From: Solibacillus isronensis
GTDB lineage: Bacteria > Bacillota > Bacilli > Bacillales_A > Planococcaceae
DNA length: 64,000 bases
Assembly (NCBI RefSeq): GCF_023715405.1
Contig: NZ_JAMBOC010000001.1
Span: 1,736,001-1,800,000, forward strand
Direction: 5' to 3'
Numbering within the stretch: the stretch's first letter is position 1; the number at the start of each line of letters is the position of its first letter. Below, piece after piece: positions 10,401 to 21,962 of the stretch. The notes under the pieces were generated by a model. The model saw only the letters and a list, made by a program, of their open reading frames with translations. It did not search any database and was not told the DNA's origin. The translations under genes were made by a program, and so were the position numbers.

Positions 10401-11859
10401 TACGGTGCGGGTTTGAGAATCGTTCAAATGTATCAATAACTTGACCATTCTTAATTTTGACGGCCGCCAGCTCGATAATCGTGTCATACACGTTCGAGAA
10501 GCCGGTCGTCTCTACGTCAAATACGATATACGTTGCATCTTCAAGGTCAACATCAATCGGATCGTAAACAATTGGTTTTCCGTCATCAACTAAGTTTGCT
10601 TCCACGCCGTAAATGACTTTAATGCCATTTTTCTTACCGGCAGCATACGCTTCAGGGAATGCCTGAACAACAGCATGGTCGGTTACCGCAATCGCAGGAT
10701 GTCCCCATTTGGCTGCTTGTGCCACTAGCTTGTCGACAGATGTCATCGCATCCATTTGACTCATCGGTGTATGCAGGTGAAGCTCAACTCGCTTTTCGCC
10801 TTCCGGAGCATGGTCTTTTTTAGGTTCACGCTTGATTTCGTTGATGTCTTTTACCATCATGACTAAATCGCGGGCAAATGTATCAAGCTGAATCGATCCG
10901 CGTACACGCACCCACATCCCTTTGCTCATCTGCTTCATCTTCACGACGTCCTCGTCACCGTTTGAGAACATTTTGACCATTAGTGAGTCGGTGTAGTCGG
11001 AAATTTTAAATTCAAGCAATGAACGACCGCTTCGAAGTTCTTTAATATCACATGCAAAAATAAACCCTTCCAGTACAATCGAGCGTTCTTCTTCCAGTAC
11101 TGTGCGGATTTCGACCGGATCCGGATTTTTAATGAGTGCACCAATCTGGAATGGTGTATCTCCATTGGAAACAGCACCAGGATTGGCCGCTTTCTCTTTT
11201 TCGCGTGTTGCAAAATCGGCCATCGCCTGTTTAGACAGTCGCTCTTCCTCTTCCCTGCGCTGCTGGTAAAACGCTTCTTGCTGTGCAATAAATTCATCAT
11301 TTTCCTCTACAAGCTGGAACTCAAGCGGGATATGCGGGAAGCCGAATGTTTTGTACGATTCGGCAATTTTATCTGTATACTTTGCTTTTAATGATAAGTA
11401 CTCGACTTCGAGCATCGATGTTACGACAAGCTTATGACCTGTCCATTTCGGTGTTTGCTTCGATAAATTTGCACGCAATAGTGGCGACATTTCATCCAAT
11501 TGCTCCACTACTACTTGCCAATAATCCAAAATATGCTGCTCATTAACTACCGGATTATGCGATTCAATCGTCAGTAACACATTGGCTATAGGAGAAAACT
11601 TCTCGACCATCCGCATTCTCAGCAATTGATACACTTGGTAAGGCAATATATTTTCAATTTTTATTTTAAAGTCCCAAATACGTTTCTTTTTATGAACCGT
11701 TACACGTTCGAGTGTTCCATTTTCAAAAAAGGACATATAGACATCATCAGTCAATTCAAGCTGCTGTAACAATAGTAGGAATTTTTGTCTTCCTTCCTGT
11801 TTTGACAATTGTTTCACCCTTTCATCATGCTGTTTCCATTGTAAGGTGAGGGATTTCAT
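7483..11859 (-). CDS. polC: DNA polymerase III alpha subunit, PolC type
   Basis: Replicative polymerase of low-GC Gram-positives with built-in 3'-5' exonuclease. From the N-terminus: an OB-fold region near residues 255-340, a PHP domain starting at VELHLHT (358-364), an epsilon-like exonuclease with DVETTG (448-453), the second half of the PHP domain, a zinc-binding segment (CPKCKHSEF...QCPECG), the catalytic DIDLNF and a helix-hairpin-helix near the C-terminus. The annotated ATG at 11859 lacks a clear SD. Alignment with B. subtilis PolC suggests the true start may be the GTG at 11817 or the TTG at 11808, the latter preceded by AAAGGGTGA; this would give about 1441-1444 residues. Confidence 0.97.
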   Translation of the reverse strand: MKSLTLQWKQHDERVKQLSKQEGRQKFLLLLQQLELTDDVYMSFFENGTLERVTVHKKKRIWDFKIKIENILPYQVYQLLRMRMVEKFSPIANVLLTIESHNPVVNEQHILDYWQVVVEQLDEMSPLLRANLSKQTPKWTGHKLVVTSMLEVEYLSLKAKYTDKIAESYKTFGFPHIPLEFQLVEENDEFIAQQEAFYQQRREEEERLSKQAMADFATREKEKAANPGAVSNGDTPFQIGALIKNPDPVEIRTVLEEERSIVLEGFIFACDIKELRSGRSLLEFKISDYTDSLMVKMFSNGDEDVVKMKQMSKGMWVRVRGSIQLDTFARDLVMMVKDINEIKREPKKDHAPEGEKRVELHLHTPMSQMDAMTSVDKLVAQAAKWGHPAIAVTDHAVVQAFPEAYAAGKKNGIKVIYGVEANLVDDGKPIVYDPIDVDLEDATYIVFDVETTGFSNVYDTIIELAAVKIKNGQVIDTFERFSNPHRKLTAKIIELTHITDDMLVNAPELSDVIREFHDFIGDGIVVAHNAAFDLGFLYVAYKNAGIEVRHPGIDTVELSRLVNPGQKSHNLKTLTKKYNIELTQHHRAIYDTEATGELFLHLLKQAADLGIKNLIEMNDHVGGAEGYKQSRPSHCTILAVDDAGLKNLFKLISISHTETFYRVPRIRRSDLQKLRQGLIVGSGCSNGELFETMMNKTQEEAERIAKFYDYLEVMPKPVYSPLVDGGTVHDEWALEDIIRRIVKLGKKLNLPVVATGNVHYLHETDAKFRQILVGSMGGANPLNRNPLPKVHFRTTDEMLKEFDFLGPDLAKEIVVTNTQLVADMIGDVKPIKDDLYTPKIEGSDDEVTNLTYEMAHSIYGENLPEIVQARIDKELKSILGHGFGVIYLISAKLVKKSLADGYLVGSRGSVGSSLVATFMEITEVNPLPPHYVCPKCKHSEFIADGSVASGYDLPNKQCPECGAPYKKDGQDIPFETFLGFKGDKVPDIDLNFSGEYQPQAHNYTKVLFGEDYVFRAGTIGTVAEKTAYGYVKGYGSDNGITYRNAEVDRLVQGCTGVKRTTGQHPGGIIVVPDYMDIYDFSPVQFPADAQDSEWKTTHFDFHSIHDNILKLDILGHDDPTVIRMLQDLSGIDPKTIPTDDPIVMKIFSSTESLGVTEKQIGTKTGTLGIPEFGTKFVRQMLEETKPSTFSELVQISGLSHGTDVWLGNAQELIKDGTCVLKEVIGCRDDIMVYLIYQDLEPSFAFKIMESVRKGKGLTDEMEAEMRAKKVPEWYIDSCKKIKYMFPKAHAAAYVLMAVRIAWFKVHHPILYYAAYFTVRASDFDLIAMTQGSVMIRKKIDEINMKGLDAAPKEKSLLTVMELALEMCERGMSFKKVDLYRSQASEFIIEGNSLIPPFDAIPGLGTNVAKQIVEARKNGEFLSKEDLQQRGRVSKTLIEYMDELGCLEGMPDANQLSLF

Positions 11860-11973
11860 CGGACATGAACAAATACTCCACTTTATTTAAAATAAGCGGA
11901 ATTAATACCGTTATTCATCCAAGCCAACCCAATACATAAAAAATGGCCCCTTCACTTCCAATGAAAAAGAAAA

Positions 11974-11999
11974 GAAAGTACATAAAAAATTGTACTTTC
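11974..11999 (-). terminator. Terminator-like hairpin after proS
   Basis: Nine-base arms GAAAGTACA (11974-11982) and TGTACTTTC (11991-11999) form a hairpin 25 bases after the proS stop; on the minus strand it is followed by CTTTTCTTTTTC. The stem is AT-rich, so termination may be partial. It is the only terminator candidate between proS and polC. Confidence 0.6.
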
Positions 12000-12023
12000 C
12001 CGTTCTCTCTATCTTAATCGTTA

Positions 12024-13751
<1,728 letters not shown>

Positions 13752-13767
13752 TTAAATTGCTACTTCT

Positions 13768-13827
13768 ATAATACTAATCAAATTTAGCTTTGAACGCTAG
13801 TATTATTCATACAAAACGCTCAAAGCT
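13768..13827 (-). promoter_or_regulatory. Interleaved inverted repeats in the proS leader
   Basis: Two inverted repeats overlap in an A-B-A'-B' order just upstream of proS. Pair one is 13817-13827 with 13786-13796 (10 of 11 bases complementary, the odd pair being non-Watson-Crick). Pair two is 13798-13806 with 13768-13776 (9 of 9). In RNA made from the minus strand the two stems cannot both form as simple nested helices, so they could be alternative folds or a pseudoknot. The region also contains a TATTAT-like -10 candidate, so it could instead be an operator. Confidence 0.45.
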
Positions 13828-13877
13828 GCCATTTTAAAACGTATTTTGTTTAAAAGAGATTCTACATCTGACATGGT

Positions 13878-14050
13878 GTTGATTTCCATTACGGGTCGGA
13901 CGCTTTCCGCGGGCAAGAATTAGAGTCAAACTTGTTTGTCTCTAATTCTTTGCGCCGAGGATGGCGGCAATTTATTGCGGCCACCGCAGAAGCAACGACT
14001 TGATGAATGAGAAGGCATAATTAAGTCGCCTCCCCTTCATTCCAATCAAC
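13878..14050. repeat. Intergenic repeat R3 with GTTGATT ends
   Basis: 173-bp element between rseP and proS, bounded by inverted GTTGATT (13878) and AATCAAC (14050). It contains the string ACGGGTCGGACGCTTTCCGC near one end and a perfect 11-bp hairpin, AAGAATTAGAG (13915-13925) with CTCTAATTCTT (13940-13950). The layout (TTGATT ends and a GCTTTCCGCGGGC-type block) resembles a GC-rich intergenic repeat I recognise as widespread in Bacillaceae and relatives. No open reading frame of interest. It fills most of the 355-base gap between rseP and proS. Confidence 0.65.
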
Positions 14051-14085
14051 TTGCTTGCCCTTTAGCTAAATCATCTTAATTAATA

Positions 14086-15342
14086 TTAGAAGAAGAATCG
14101 CTGGATATCATTCCATGTTACGACGACCATTAAGATCATCAGCAGGAGTATTCCGACGAAGTGAACCATACCTTCTTTTTGACGGTCGATTGGTTTTCCT
14201 CTTACTGCTTCCACAGCGAAGAAAAGTAAACGGCCACCATCAAGTGCTGGTAATGGTAACAAGTTCATAATCCCTAAGTTGACGCTCAGCATTGCCGCAA
14301 AGTATAGAATATTATATAAACCGAACGTTACAACCGTTTCAGTTGTTTTATAAATTCCTACCGGGCCTGATAATGCATCGATCGAGAATTGGCCGGTAAT
14401 CAGTTTTCCGACAAGTGTTCCGATTGTAATAATCATGTTATACGTTTCTTCCACACCATACACTACGGCTTGTAATGGATTTTTTTCAATGGAACGCATC
14501 ACACCGATTTGTCCGTAATCCGGACCACCTTCCTGCTCTACAGCTTTTGGTGTAAGTTCAATTACTTCATTACCCGTTTCACGTTCGACTTCGAATGTTA
14601 CGGCTTTGTTCGGGTTCTTGAAAATTTGTTCTGATAATTCTTCCCAAGTTGAAATCGACTGTCCGTTCACCTTGACTACTTTATCGCCATCGACCAATCC
14701 GGCACTGCTCGCAACAGAATTGTCCATAACTTCGGCAATAATCGGTTCCTCAGAAGGAATCCCTTGAATAAGCCCGATAATCAGGAAGATGAAAAACGCT
14801 AAAATAAAATTGAATAATGGACCAGCGAAAATCGCCATTGCACGAGCACCAACAGATTTTGAATTAAATTGGCGATCAAGCGGCGCAATCATCTGCTCCG
14901 TACCATTTTCAACGATGCTTGCTGTACGTGATACATTGTAGCGAATGAACTGATCATCTTCATCATAACCTTCAATCCAAAGTTCACGTTCTAAGTCCGC
15001 ACGCTCTACTTCTAAAAAGATGACGTTTTGGTAATGTGTTTTTTGGTTGAGAATGATTTTTTCTACAATATTTTCTTCATTCGTTATTAAAGCTACGCGG
15101 TAACCAGGCTGCAGTTCTACCGTATCGGTATCTTCGCCGGCCATTCTTACATAACCGCCAATTGGTAATAATCGTAGCGTATAGACTGTTTCACCTTTCG
15201 TCATCCCAAAAATCTTCGGTCCCATACCAATCGCAAATTCACGCACCATAATGCCTGCTTTCTTTGCAAATAAGAAGTGACCTAGCTCATGGAAAAAAAC
15301 GAGTGAGCCAAAAATTAAAATAAAGGCTATAACTGTTTGCAT
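14086..15342 (-). CDS. rseP: Site-2 intramembrane zinc metalloprotease RseP/RasP
   Basis: Cleaves anti-sigma factors and other substrates within the membrane. The 418 residues have the catalytic HELGH (18-22) in the first transmembrane helix, a PDZ domain in the middle (around DNSVASSAGLVDGDKVV), and the second zinc-ligand motif NLLPLPALDGG near residue 360 in a later helix, with a final C-terminal helix. The insert before the second helix is typical of the Bacillus RasP (YluC) proteins. ATG at 15342 with a GGTGGGAG SD. Located between dxr and proS as in B. subtilis. Confidence 0.96.
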   Translation of the reverse strand: MQTVIAFILIFGSLVFFHELGHFLFAKKAGIMVREFAIGMGPKIFGMTKGETVYTLRLLPIGGYVRMAGEDTDTVELQPGYRVALITNEENIVEKIILNQKTHYQNVIFLEVERADLERELWIEGYDEDDQFIRYNVSRTASIVENGTEQMIAPLDRQFNSKSVGARAMAIFAGPLFNFILAFFIFLIIGLIQGIPSEEPIIAEVMDNSVASSAGLVDGDKVVKVNGQSISTWEELSEQIFKNPNKAVTFEVERETGNEVIELTPKAVEQEGGPDYGQIGVMRSIEKNPLQAVVYGVEETYNMIITIGTLVGKLITGQFSIDALSGPVGIYKTTETVVTFGLYNILYFAAMLSVNLGIMNLLPLPALDGGRLLFFAVEAVRGKPIDRQKEGMVHFVGILLLMILMVVVTWNDIQRFFF

Positions 15343-15412
15343 AATCTCCCACCTTCATTGGAACTGAGCCGAATATTATTTCGCTCAATCTTTTCTAGCA
15401 ATCAAGCTCTTG

Positions 15413-15455
15413 AAAAAAGGCACCGCTTGTACAAAAAGGGGGATGTCCGCCTTTT
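15413..15455 (-). terminator. Possible terminator between dxr and rseP
   Basis: On the minus strand AAAAGGC (near 15448-15455) can pair with GCCTTTT (15415-15421), which runs into further T residues. The loop of about 26 bases is long, so this would at most be a partial terminator between dxr and rseP. Confidence 0.35.
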
Positions 15456-15484
15456 CGTTCTTCACGTCCGTTTTTCACACTTCA

Positions 15485-16630
15485 CTATTTTACCATGCTT
15501 GCGACGGTTTTTCTCGTTTCACTGTCTACATGTAAAATAGTTGCTAAATCTGGCAAAGCGATATTGTTATGACTATTCATAATACGCTCAATACATTCTT
15601 CAATTTCTAAAAAAGTAATTTTTTCTTGTAAAAACAATGCAACGGCTGCTTCGTTTGCCGCGTTCATTGCCGTTAAGATTGTCCCGCCCATTCTTCCTGC
15701 ATCATAAGCAAGCTTTAATGCGCGGAAACGGTCAAAATCAACTTCCTTAAAATGAAGCTGTCCAATTTGGGCCAAATTTAAACGTTGGCCATTTGCAAGT
15801 GGTAAACGGTCCGGGTAGCTAAGCGCATATTGAATCGGTACGCGCATATCCGGTGTTCCGAGCTGTGCGATGACACTTGTATCCTCATATTCCACCATCG
15901 AGTGAATGATGCTTTCACGGTGCAGCAATACGTCGATGTTGTCATAAGGCATATCAAACAGTACATGTGCCTCAATTACTTCAAGCCCTTTATTCATCAT
16001 TGTTGCCGAGTCAATCGTAATTTTGGCTCCCATTGACCAGTTCGGATGATTCAGAGCATCTTTTACTGTTACACCTACTAGCTCATCCCTTGTTCTATCA
16101 CGGAATGAACCACCTGATGCCGTTAAAATAATACGCTCGATACGCTTTTTGTTTTCACCGTTCATCGATTGGAAAATAGCTGAATGCTCACTGTCTACCG
16201 GTAAGATTGGGGCATTGTATTTTTTCGCTTCAGCCATTACTAGATGGCCTGCTGTTACAAGTGTTTCTTTGTTAGCAATGGCAATCGTTTTCCCCATACG
16301 GATCGCAGCAAGTGTCGATTCCAGTCCAACGCTGCCTAATACTGCATTGATAAGCACTGTCGAATCCGGATGTGTCGCTACTTCGACCAATCCTTTATCG
16401 CCATATGTAAAGGAAACATGTGGGAACTCTTTTTGTAAAGTGCCTGCCGCTTCCTCAGTTTGCATTGAAACTAATTCTGGTTGAAGTTTTTTTATAATTT
16501 CGCGGGACTTTTCAATATTTTGTCCGGCTGAAAATGCAACAAGCTTAAATTCATTCGGATTCGCAAGTAAAATATCAAAGGTTTGCCATCCGATGGAACC
16601 TGTTGCACCTAATAAACTAATTTTTTTCAC
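15485..16630 (-). CDS. dxr: 1-deoxy-D-xylulose 5-phosphate reductoisomerase
   Basis: Second step of the non-mevalonate (MEP) isoprenoid pathway, making 2-C-methyl-D-erythritol 4-phosphate with NADPH. The 381 residues start with the NADPH-binding [11 protein letters not shown]. The middle holds the substrate and metal-binding region ([33 protein letters not shown]). The C-terminal domain starts near [17 protein letters not shown]. The start codon is GTG at 16630, with an AAGGGA SD about 11 bases upstream. It sits with uppS and cdsA, so isoprenoid precursor supply and undecaprenyl phosphate synthesis are co-located. Confidence 0.97.
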   Translation of the reverse strand: MKKISLLGATGSIGWQTFDILLANPNEFKLVAFSAGQNIEKSREIIKKLQPELVSMQTEEAAGTLQKEFPHVSFTYGDKGLVEVATHPDSTVLINAVLGSVGLESTLAAIRMGKTIAIANKETLVTAGHLVMAEAKKYNAPILPVDSEHSAIFQSMNGENKKRIERIILTASGGSFRDRTRDELVGVTVKDALNHPNWSMGAKITIDSATMMNKGLEVIEAHVLFDMPYDNIDVLLHRESIIHSMVEYEDTSVIAQLGTPDMRVPIQYALSYPDRLPLANGQRLNLAQIGQLHFKEVDFDRFRALKLAYDAGRMGGTILTAMNAANEAAVALFLQEKITFLEIEECIERIMNSHNNIALPDLATILHVDSETRKTVASMVK

Positions 16631-16652
16631 AATGATACGTCCCTTCTATGTC

Positions 16653-17450
16653 CTAGGAAAAGAAATGTAAAAAATGCAATAATGGTACGACAAATAATAA
16701 ACTGTCAAAACGGTCCAATATGCCACCGTGTCCTGGGAGAATATTGCCTGAATCCTTTACACCAAAATGACGTTTAATAGCTGATTCGACTAAATCACCC
16801 ATTTGTCCAATGATCGATGCAATTATTGTCACAACGATTAATTGCAGCCAGCTTGAAGCAAAAGGATAGATGAGCTGCATGGCAATTGCGAAAATAACTG
16901 CAATAACAATCCCGCCAATAAAACCTTCCACTGTTTTCTTAGGTGAAATTTCCGGCCATAATTTATTTTTCCCTAACTTACGTCCTACAAAATAGGCACC
17001 GGAATCTGTTGTCCAAACGACTAGCAATACAAAGACGACATATTCCAATCCGATAAAACGTGTTTCGATAAAATAGTGGAATCCCAGTCCGACATAAAAT
17101 GCCCCTAGCAATATAAAACCAATTTCATCAAAGGTCATTTTATTTTTTACAAGTACAATATAAATCAACAACAATGTCGCAATTCCGTACACGATCATCA
17201 AAATTGAATCATATTGAAAAAAATCAACGATATTCCGTGACCAATCATTTGGTACAACCAAAACTAATAATGCAAGTGTACCAATAATACCTGGAACAGA
17301 TGCAATTGAAATTTCTTTCATTTTCAGCAATTCATAGAAACCAATAACTGCGATGATACTCATTAAAACCGCAAATGGCGTTCCTCCATAAATTACGAAT
17401 GGAATAAATAATGCTGCAGCAATTACTCCGGTAATGATGCGTTGTTTCAA
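16653..17450 (-). CDS. cdsA: Phosphatidate cytidylyltransferase CdsA
   Basis: Makes CDP-diacylglycerol, the common precursor of membrane phospholipids. The 265 residues are almost entirely hydrophobic, with about seven to eight membrane segments. The CDS signature lies in the C-terminal third, SPKKTVEGFIGG followed by GDLVESAIKRHFGVKDSGNI and ending in LPGHGGILDRFDSL. The start codon is TTG at 17450, overlapping the TGA of uppS, with AAGGAG about ten bases upstream, so translation is coupled to uppS. Confidence 0.96.
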   Translation of the reverse strand: MKQRIITGVIAAALFIPFVIYGGTPFAVLMSIIAVIGFYELLKMKEISIASVPGIIGTLALLVLVVPNDWSRNIVDFFQYDSILMIVYGIATLLLIYIVLVKNKMTFDEIGFILLGAFYVGLGFHYFIETRFIGLEYVVFVLLVVWTTDSGAYFVGRKLGKNKLWPEISPKKTVEGFIGGIVIAVIFAIAMQLIYPFASSWLQLIVVTIIASIIGQMGDLVESAIKRHFGVKDSGNILPGHGGILDRFDSLLFVVPLLHFLHFFS

Positions 17451-18241
17451 TTTGTTCCTTCTCCTTTCAGCCCTCCATAACGGCGGTTACGGTTTTGATA
17501 CACAGAGATTGCCTCTTTTAAACAGGCTTCATCAAAATCAGGCCAATGCGTATCAGTGAACCAAAATTCCGTATAGGCAAGCTGCCATAGCATAAAGTTA
17601 CTTATGCGCACTTCACCACTCGTGCGAATTAATAAATCAGGTTCAGGTAAATGAGCCGTCATTACATACTGGGAAATATGTTGTTCATTTAATTCATCAA
17701 TTGTAAGATTTCCAGCTTCTACTTCTTTCAGAAGCTGTTGCATCGCCATTACAATTTCAGCACGCCCACCATAATTCATCGCAAAGTTTAATACTAATCC
17801 TGTATTCCCTGCAGTCGCTTCCATCGCCTTTCTTAAAGCGGATTGTGTATAGTCTGGCAATGAATCCATCACACCAATCATTTCTACTTTAATATTTAGC
17901 TCCATCAGCTCCGGTAAAAAGGAATTTAAAAATTGCTCTGGTAAACGCATTAAAAATTCTACTTCTGATTTAGGACGCTTCCAGTTTTCCGTTGAAAACG
18001 CATAGAGCGTCAATACTTTTACTCCTAAATCACAAGCGCAACGTGTTATTTTTCGAACGTTTTTCATTCCTTCATGATGCCCTGCAACTCGTGGCATTGA
18101 ACGTTTTTTCGCCCAACGTCCATTTCCGTCCATAATAATTGCAATATGGGTAGGGATATCCTCTCCCTTAACTAAGTCCACATTTTCACTACCGAATGAC
18201 TGTTCTTTATTTGTATTTTTCCCAAAAAGTTTTTTAAACAT
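17447..18241 (-). CDS. uppS: Undecaprenyl diphosphate synthase UppS
   Basis: Condenses eight isopentenyl units onto farnesyl diphosphate to make the lipid carrier for cell-wall synthesis. The diagnostic motif IAIIMDGNGRWAKKR carries the catalytic Asp38. The C-terminal blocks LLIRTSGEVRISNF and FTDTHWPDF are also typical. I start the gene at the ATG at 18241 (MFKKLFGKN), preceded by a GGGGG stretch. An in-frame ATG at 18289 would add 16 residues but has no SD. First gene of the uppS-cdsA-dxr-rseP-proS group. The 350-base region upstream holds the frr terminators and an AT-rich stretch in which no promoter is certain. Confidence 0.96.
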   Translation of the reverse strand: MFKKLFGKNTNKEQSFGSENVDLVKGEDIPTHIAIIMDGNGRWAKKRSMPRVAGHHEGMKNVRKITRCACDLGVKVLTLYAFSTENWKRPKSEVEFLMRLPEQFLNSFLPELMELNIKVEMIGVMDSLPDYTQSALRKAMEATAGNTGLVLNFAMNYGGRAEIVMAMQQLLKEVEAGNLTIDELNEQHISQYVMTAHLPEPDLLIRTSGEVRISNFMLWQLAYTEFWFTDTHWPDFDEACLKEAISVYQNRNRRYGGLKGEGTN

Positions 18242-18485
18242 AGTTAATACCCCCAACTGCACAGATCGGACTGCTTCCCTTTTTATCATATCAAAAAAGG
18301 GATAGCCTGTCCTTTTTATATAATGAACTTCTTTACTATCTTAAAGAATAATTGTGCTTCTTTTAATCTTTCATATGTATTTTTTCCACAATTTATACTT
18401 TCAATTAGGGGGAACGGGTTCATGTGCATGTTTTTTTGCTACAGCTATATTTCCCTAACAAATTTTAAATTTAATCTATTATTGT

Positions 18486-18517
18486 AAAAAAAACGTCCTT
18501 ATTAGCAGGACGTTTTA
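18486..18517 (-). terminator. Intrinsic terminator after frr
   Basis: The minus strand reads AAAACGTCCT, a short loop, then AGGACGTTTT with extra T residues, a classical hairpin with T-tract. It lies about 75 bases past the frr stop and separates the rpsB-frr group from uppS. Confidence 0.8.
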
Positions 18518-18552
18518 ATCCATGTAAAGTTCATACATCGTCAGAAAAAGAT

Positions 18553-18581
18553 TTCGCGCTAATGTGATCCACCAGCGCGAA
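18553..18581 (-). terminator. First of two hairpins after frr
   Basis: Eight-base GC-rich arms TTCGCGCT (18553-18560) and AGCGCGAA (18574-18581) form a hairpin 12 bases past the frr stop; on the minus strand it is followed by ATCTTTTTC. It may be a partial terminator or a 3'-end stabilising structure upstream of the stronger terminator at 18486-18517. Confidence 0.5.
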
Positions 18582-18592
18582 GCAAATTAAAA

Positions 18593-19149
18593 TTAAACTG
18601 TTAAAATTTCTTTTTCTTTTTCTTTCACTAACTCCTCGATTTTAACGATTGAGTTGTCTGTTAGTTTTTGGATGTCATCGTTGAAGCCGCGTAGTTCGTC
18701 TTCTGTGATTTCACCGTTCTTTTCTAATTTTTTCAGGTCATCGTTTGCATCACGGCGCACGTTACGTACAGCAACTTTTGCGTCTTCTGATTCTTTTTTC
18801 ACCTGTTTTACTAATTCTTTACGGCGCTCTTCAGTTAATGCCGGTACTGCTAAACGAATAACATTTCCGTCATTTGTCGGTGTGATGCCGATATCTGAAC
18901 GCATGATTGCTTTTTCGATTTCGCCTAAGATTGATTTATCATATGGCTGGATAACTAATAGGCGTGCTTCCGGTACAGAAATACCTGCCATTTGGTTGAT
19001 CGGTGTCGGAGTACCATAGTAGTCCACCGTAATACGATCCAATAGTGAAGCATTTGCTACACCTGCACGAATTGAAGCTAATTCACGTGAGAAAGCATTA
19101 ATTGATTTTGTCATTTTTTCTTTTGCTTGATTCAATACTTGTTGTGTCA

Positions 19150-19150
<1 letters not shown>
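18593..19150 (-). CDS. frr: Ribosome recycling factor
   Basis: Splits post-termination ribosomes together with EF-G. 185 residues, the family length, with the long helical arms typical of tRNA-mimicking RRF. Conserved blocks are [20 protein letters not shown] near the N-terminus, [16 protein letters not shown], and [16 protein letters not shown] in the second helix. The ATG at 19150 overlaps the last base of the pyrH stop codon. It is followed by two hairpins that end the rpsB-tsf-pyrH-frr group. Confidence 0.97.
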
Positions 19151-19887
<737 letters not shown>

Positions 19888-19965
19888 TTACTCATTTATT
19901 TAAAAGGAAATACGATTGTGTTTTCTATGTATCGTACTTCGCTTCATTCAAAAATAGATTTCTTT

Positions 19966-19995
19966 AAAAATAGGGAACACGCAAATGGTGCTCCC
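19966..19995 (-). terminator. Intrinsic terminator after tsf
   Basis: The minus strand reads GGGAGCAC, a seven-base loop, then GTGTTCCC and TATTTTTA. Eight pairs including one G-U. It lies between tsf and pyrH. Confidence 0.8.
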
Positions 19996-20037
19996 TACTG
20001 TTTGCTTAAATTAATGTTAATTTAAGTTGTAATTTAA

Positions 20038-20922
20038 TTAGTTACCTTTAACTTGGCTCATTACTTCTTCAGCGAAGTTATCTTCACGCTTTTCGATACC
20101 TTCACCAACAGCATAACGAGTGAAGCTTGTTACAGTAGCATTTAATGAGTTTACGAAGTCGCGTACTTTTTGATCTGAGTTCTTAACGAAAGCTTGGTCT
20201 AATAAGCATACGTCTTCGAAGTATTTACCAAGACGGCCTTCTACCATTTTCGCTACGATGTTTTCTGGTTTACCTTCGTTTAACGCTTGCTCAGTTAATA
20301 CTTTGCGCTCACGTTCTACTTCGTCAGCAGAAACTTCGTCACGGGAAATGTAAGTTGGGTTGATTGCAGCGATATGCATAGCGATATCTTTTGCAGCAGC
20401 AGCGTCAGTAGAACCTTCAAGAACTACTAATACACCAATACGTCCGCCCATGTGTAAGTAAGAACCGAATGCATCTGCATCAGTTTTTGTTTTGATTTCG
20501 AAACGACGTAATGAGATTTTTTCACCGATTGTAGCAGTAGCTGTAGAAATTTGGTCAGCGATTTTCACGCCGTCTTTTTCTAATTCTAAAGCAGCTTCTA
20601 CTGATTCTGGTTTAGCAGATAATAATTGCTCTGCTAAAGAAGAAACTAAAATTTGGAACTTGTCGTTTTTCGCAACGAAGTCAGTTTCAGCGTTTACTTC
20701 TAAAAGAATCGCTTCATTACCGTTTTCTAAAATGTAAGTTGTACCTTCAGCAGCGATACGGTCAGCTTTTTTGCCAGCAGCAGCTAAACCTTTTTCACGT
20801 AGGAAATCGATTGCAGCATCGATGTCACCTTCTGTTGATACTAATGCTTTTTTACAGTCCATCATACCTGCGCCTGTTTTTTCGCGTAATTCTTTTACTA
20901 ATTGTGCAGTAATGTTTGCCAT
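20038..20922 (-). CDS. tsf: Elongation factor Ts
   Basis: Nucleotide exchange factor that recycles EF-Tu. The 294 residues open with the [23 protein letters not shown]-like domain and contain the second family signature [14 protein letters not shown] in the core, followed by the dimerisation region. The ATG at 20922 has an AGGAGGAAAC-type SD. It lies downstream of rpsB with an intrinsic terminator in between, an arrangement that can lower tsf output relative to S2. Confidence 0.98.
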   Translation of the reverse strand: MANITAQLVKELREKTGAGMMDCKKALVSTEGDIDAAIDFLREKGLAAAGKKADRIAAEGTTYILENGNEAILLEVNAETDFVAKNDKFQILVSSLAEQLLSAKPESVEAALELEKDGVKIADQISTATATIGEKISLRRFEIKTKTDADAFGSYLHMGGRIGVLVVLEGSTDAAAAKDIAMHIAAINPTYISRDEVSADEVERERKVLTEQALNEGKPENIVAKMVEGRLGKYFEDVCLLDQAFVKNSDQKVRDFVNSLNATVTSFTRYAVGEGIEKREDNFAEEVMSQVKGN

Positions 20923-21029
20923 GTTGAGTTTCCTCCTAAATATAATGAAAAATTTATTTACACTATTTCATACTTTAAGCGATAAATCGCTATTTTTCAA
21001 CGATTCATACATCTTCAAATTCATTTCTC

Positions 21030-21069
21030 AAAAAAAGGTGATAAGGGGTTCATCCACTTATCACCTTTT
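21030..21069 (-). terminator. Intrinsic terminator/attenuator between rpsB and tsf
   Basis: Minus strand: AAAAGGTGATAAG, a loop of about eleven bases, then CTTATCACC and a T-run of seven. It lies directly after the rpsB stop codon. Because tsf follows without an obvious strong promoter, partial read-through is likely. Confidence 0.85.
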
Positions 21070-21080
21070 CTAACAGTGAA

Positions 21081-21803
21081 TTACTCAGCTGTAGCTTCTT
21101 CTACTGCAGGAGCTTCTTCTTCACCTTGTTTAGCTTCTAATAAAGCGTCAGCCATTTTAGCAGTTAATAATTTAACCGCGCGGATAGCATCGTCGTTTGC
21201 AGGGATTACGTAATCAATTTCATCTGGATCACAGTTAGTGTCTACGATACCAACTAGAGGGATGTTTAATTTGATTGCTTCTGCAACTGCGATACGCTCT
21301 TTACGAGGGTCTACAACGAACATTACGTCCGGAATAGCTTTCATATCACGGATACCGCCTAAGAATTTAACTAAGCGCTCGTGCTCTTTTTTAAGTTGGA
21401 TTACTTCTTTTTTAGGAAGTACAGCGAAAGTACCGTCTTCTTCCATTTTCTCGATATCTTTCATACGTTTAACACGTTTTTGAATAGTACCGAAGTTTGT
21501 TAAAGTACCACCTAACCAACGTTGGTTGATGTAGTAGTTACCAGAACGTTCAGCTTCTTCTTTGATCGCTTCTTGTGCTTGTTTTTTCGTACCTACGAAT
21601 AAAACTTTACCACCGTCTTGACCAACTTGACGCATGAAATCGTATGCTTCTTCTAATTTTTTAACCGTTTTTTGTAAATCGATAATGTAAATACCGTTAC
21701 GCTCTACGAAGATATATTTCTTCATTTTTGGGTTCCAACGGCGAGTTTGGTGACCGAAATGTACACCAGCTTCTAGTAATTGTTTCATTGAAATTACTGA
21801 CAT
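21081..21803 (-). CDS. rpsB: 30S ribosomal protein S2
   Basis: Protein of the 30S subunit head, near the mRNA exit and S1-binding area. 240 residues with the S2 blocks [20 protein letters not shown] at the N-terminus, [13 protein letters not shown] in the middle and [20 protein letters not shown] towards the C-terminus, then an acidic tail rich in Glu and Ala. ATG at 21803 with AGGAGGAAA SD. Its strong promoter and a 120-base leader lie upstream, which fits growth-rate-controlled and possibly autogenous expression. Confidence 0.98.
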   Translation of the reverse strand: MSVISMKQLLEAGVHFGHQTRRWNPKMKKYIFVERNGIYIIDLQKTVKKLEEAYDFMRQVGQDGGKVLFVGTKKQAQEAIKEEAERSGNYYINQRWLGGTLTNFGTIQKRVKRMKDIEKMEEDGTFAVLPKKEVIQLKKEHERLVKFLGGIRDMKAIPDVMFVVDPRKERIAVAEAIKLNIPLVGIVDTNCDPDEIDYVIPANDDAIRAVKLLTAKMADALLEAKQGEEEAPAVEEATAE

Positions 21804-21923
21804 GAGTGTTTCCTCCTAATATGTTTGGTTTTTTTCCTCCGTATTTTTCATCTGCAACAAGCTACCCGTAGACTTACGAGCACCACTTACTACATCAAAA
21901 TACGTGTGTATTGTTAACACCGC
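21804..21923 (-). ncRNA. Structured 5' leader of rpsB (candidate S2 autoregulatory leader)
   Basis: About 120 bases lie between the predicted transcription start and the rpsB ATG. The first bases, ACAAGC (21927-21922), are complementary to GCTTGT further down the leader (21862-21857), which would close a multibranch fold. A GTGTTAAC/AATACAC hairpin lies inside. Ribosomal protein operons often have such autoregulatory leaders. I infer this role from position and pairing only. Confidence 0.4.
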
Positions 21924-21928
21924 TTGTA

Positions 21929-21957
21929 ACTATATCATAATGGACTTTCAAGTGCAA
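21929..21957 (-). promoter_or_regulatory. Sigma-A promoter for rpsB
   Basis: Minus strand: -35 TTGCAC (21957-21952), a 17-base spacer, and -10 TATAGT (21934-21929). Five of six and five of six consensus positions would not both be claimed, but the spacing is ideal and the position about 125 bases before rpsB fits. Predicted start near 21923. Confidence 0.7.
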
Positions 21958-21962
21958 CTACT

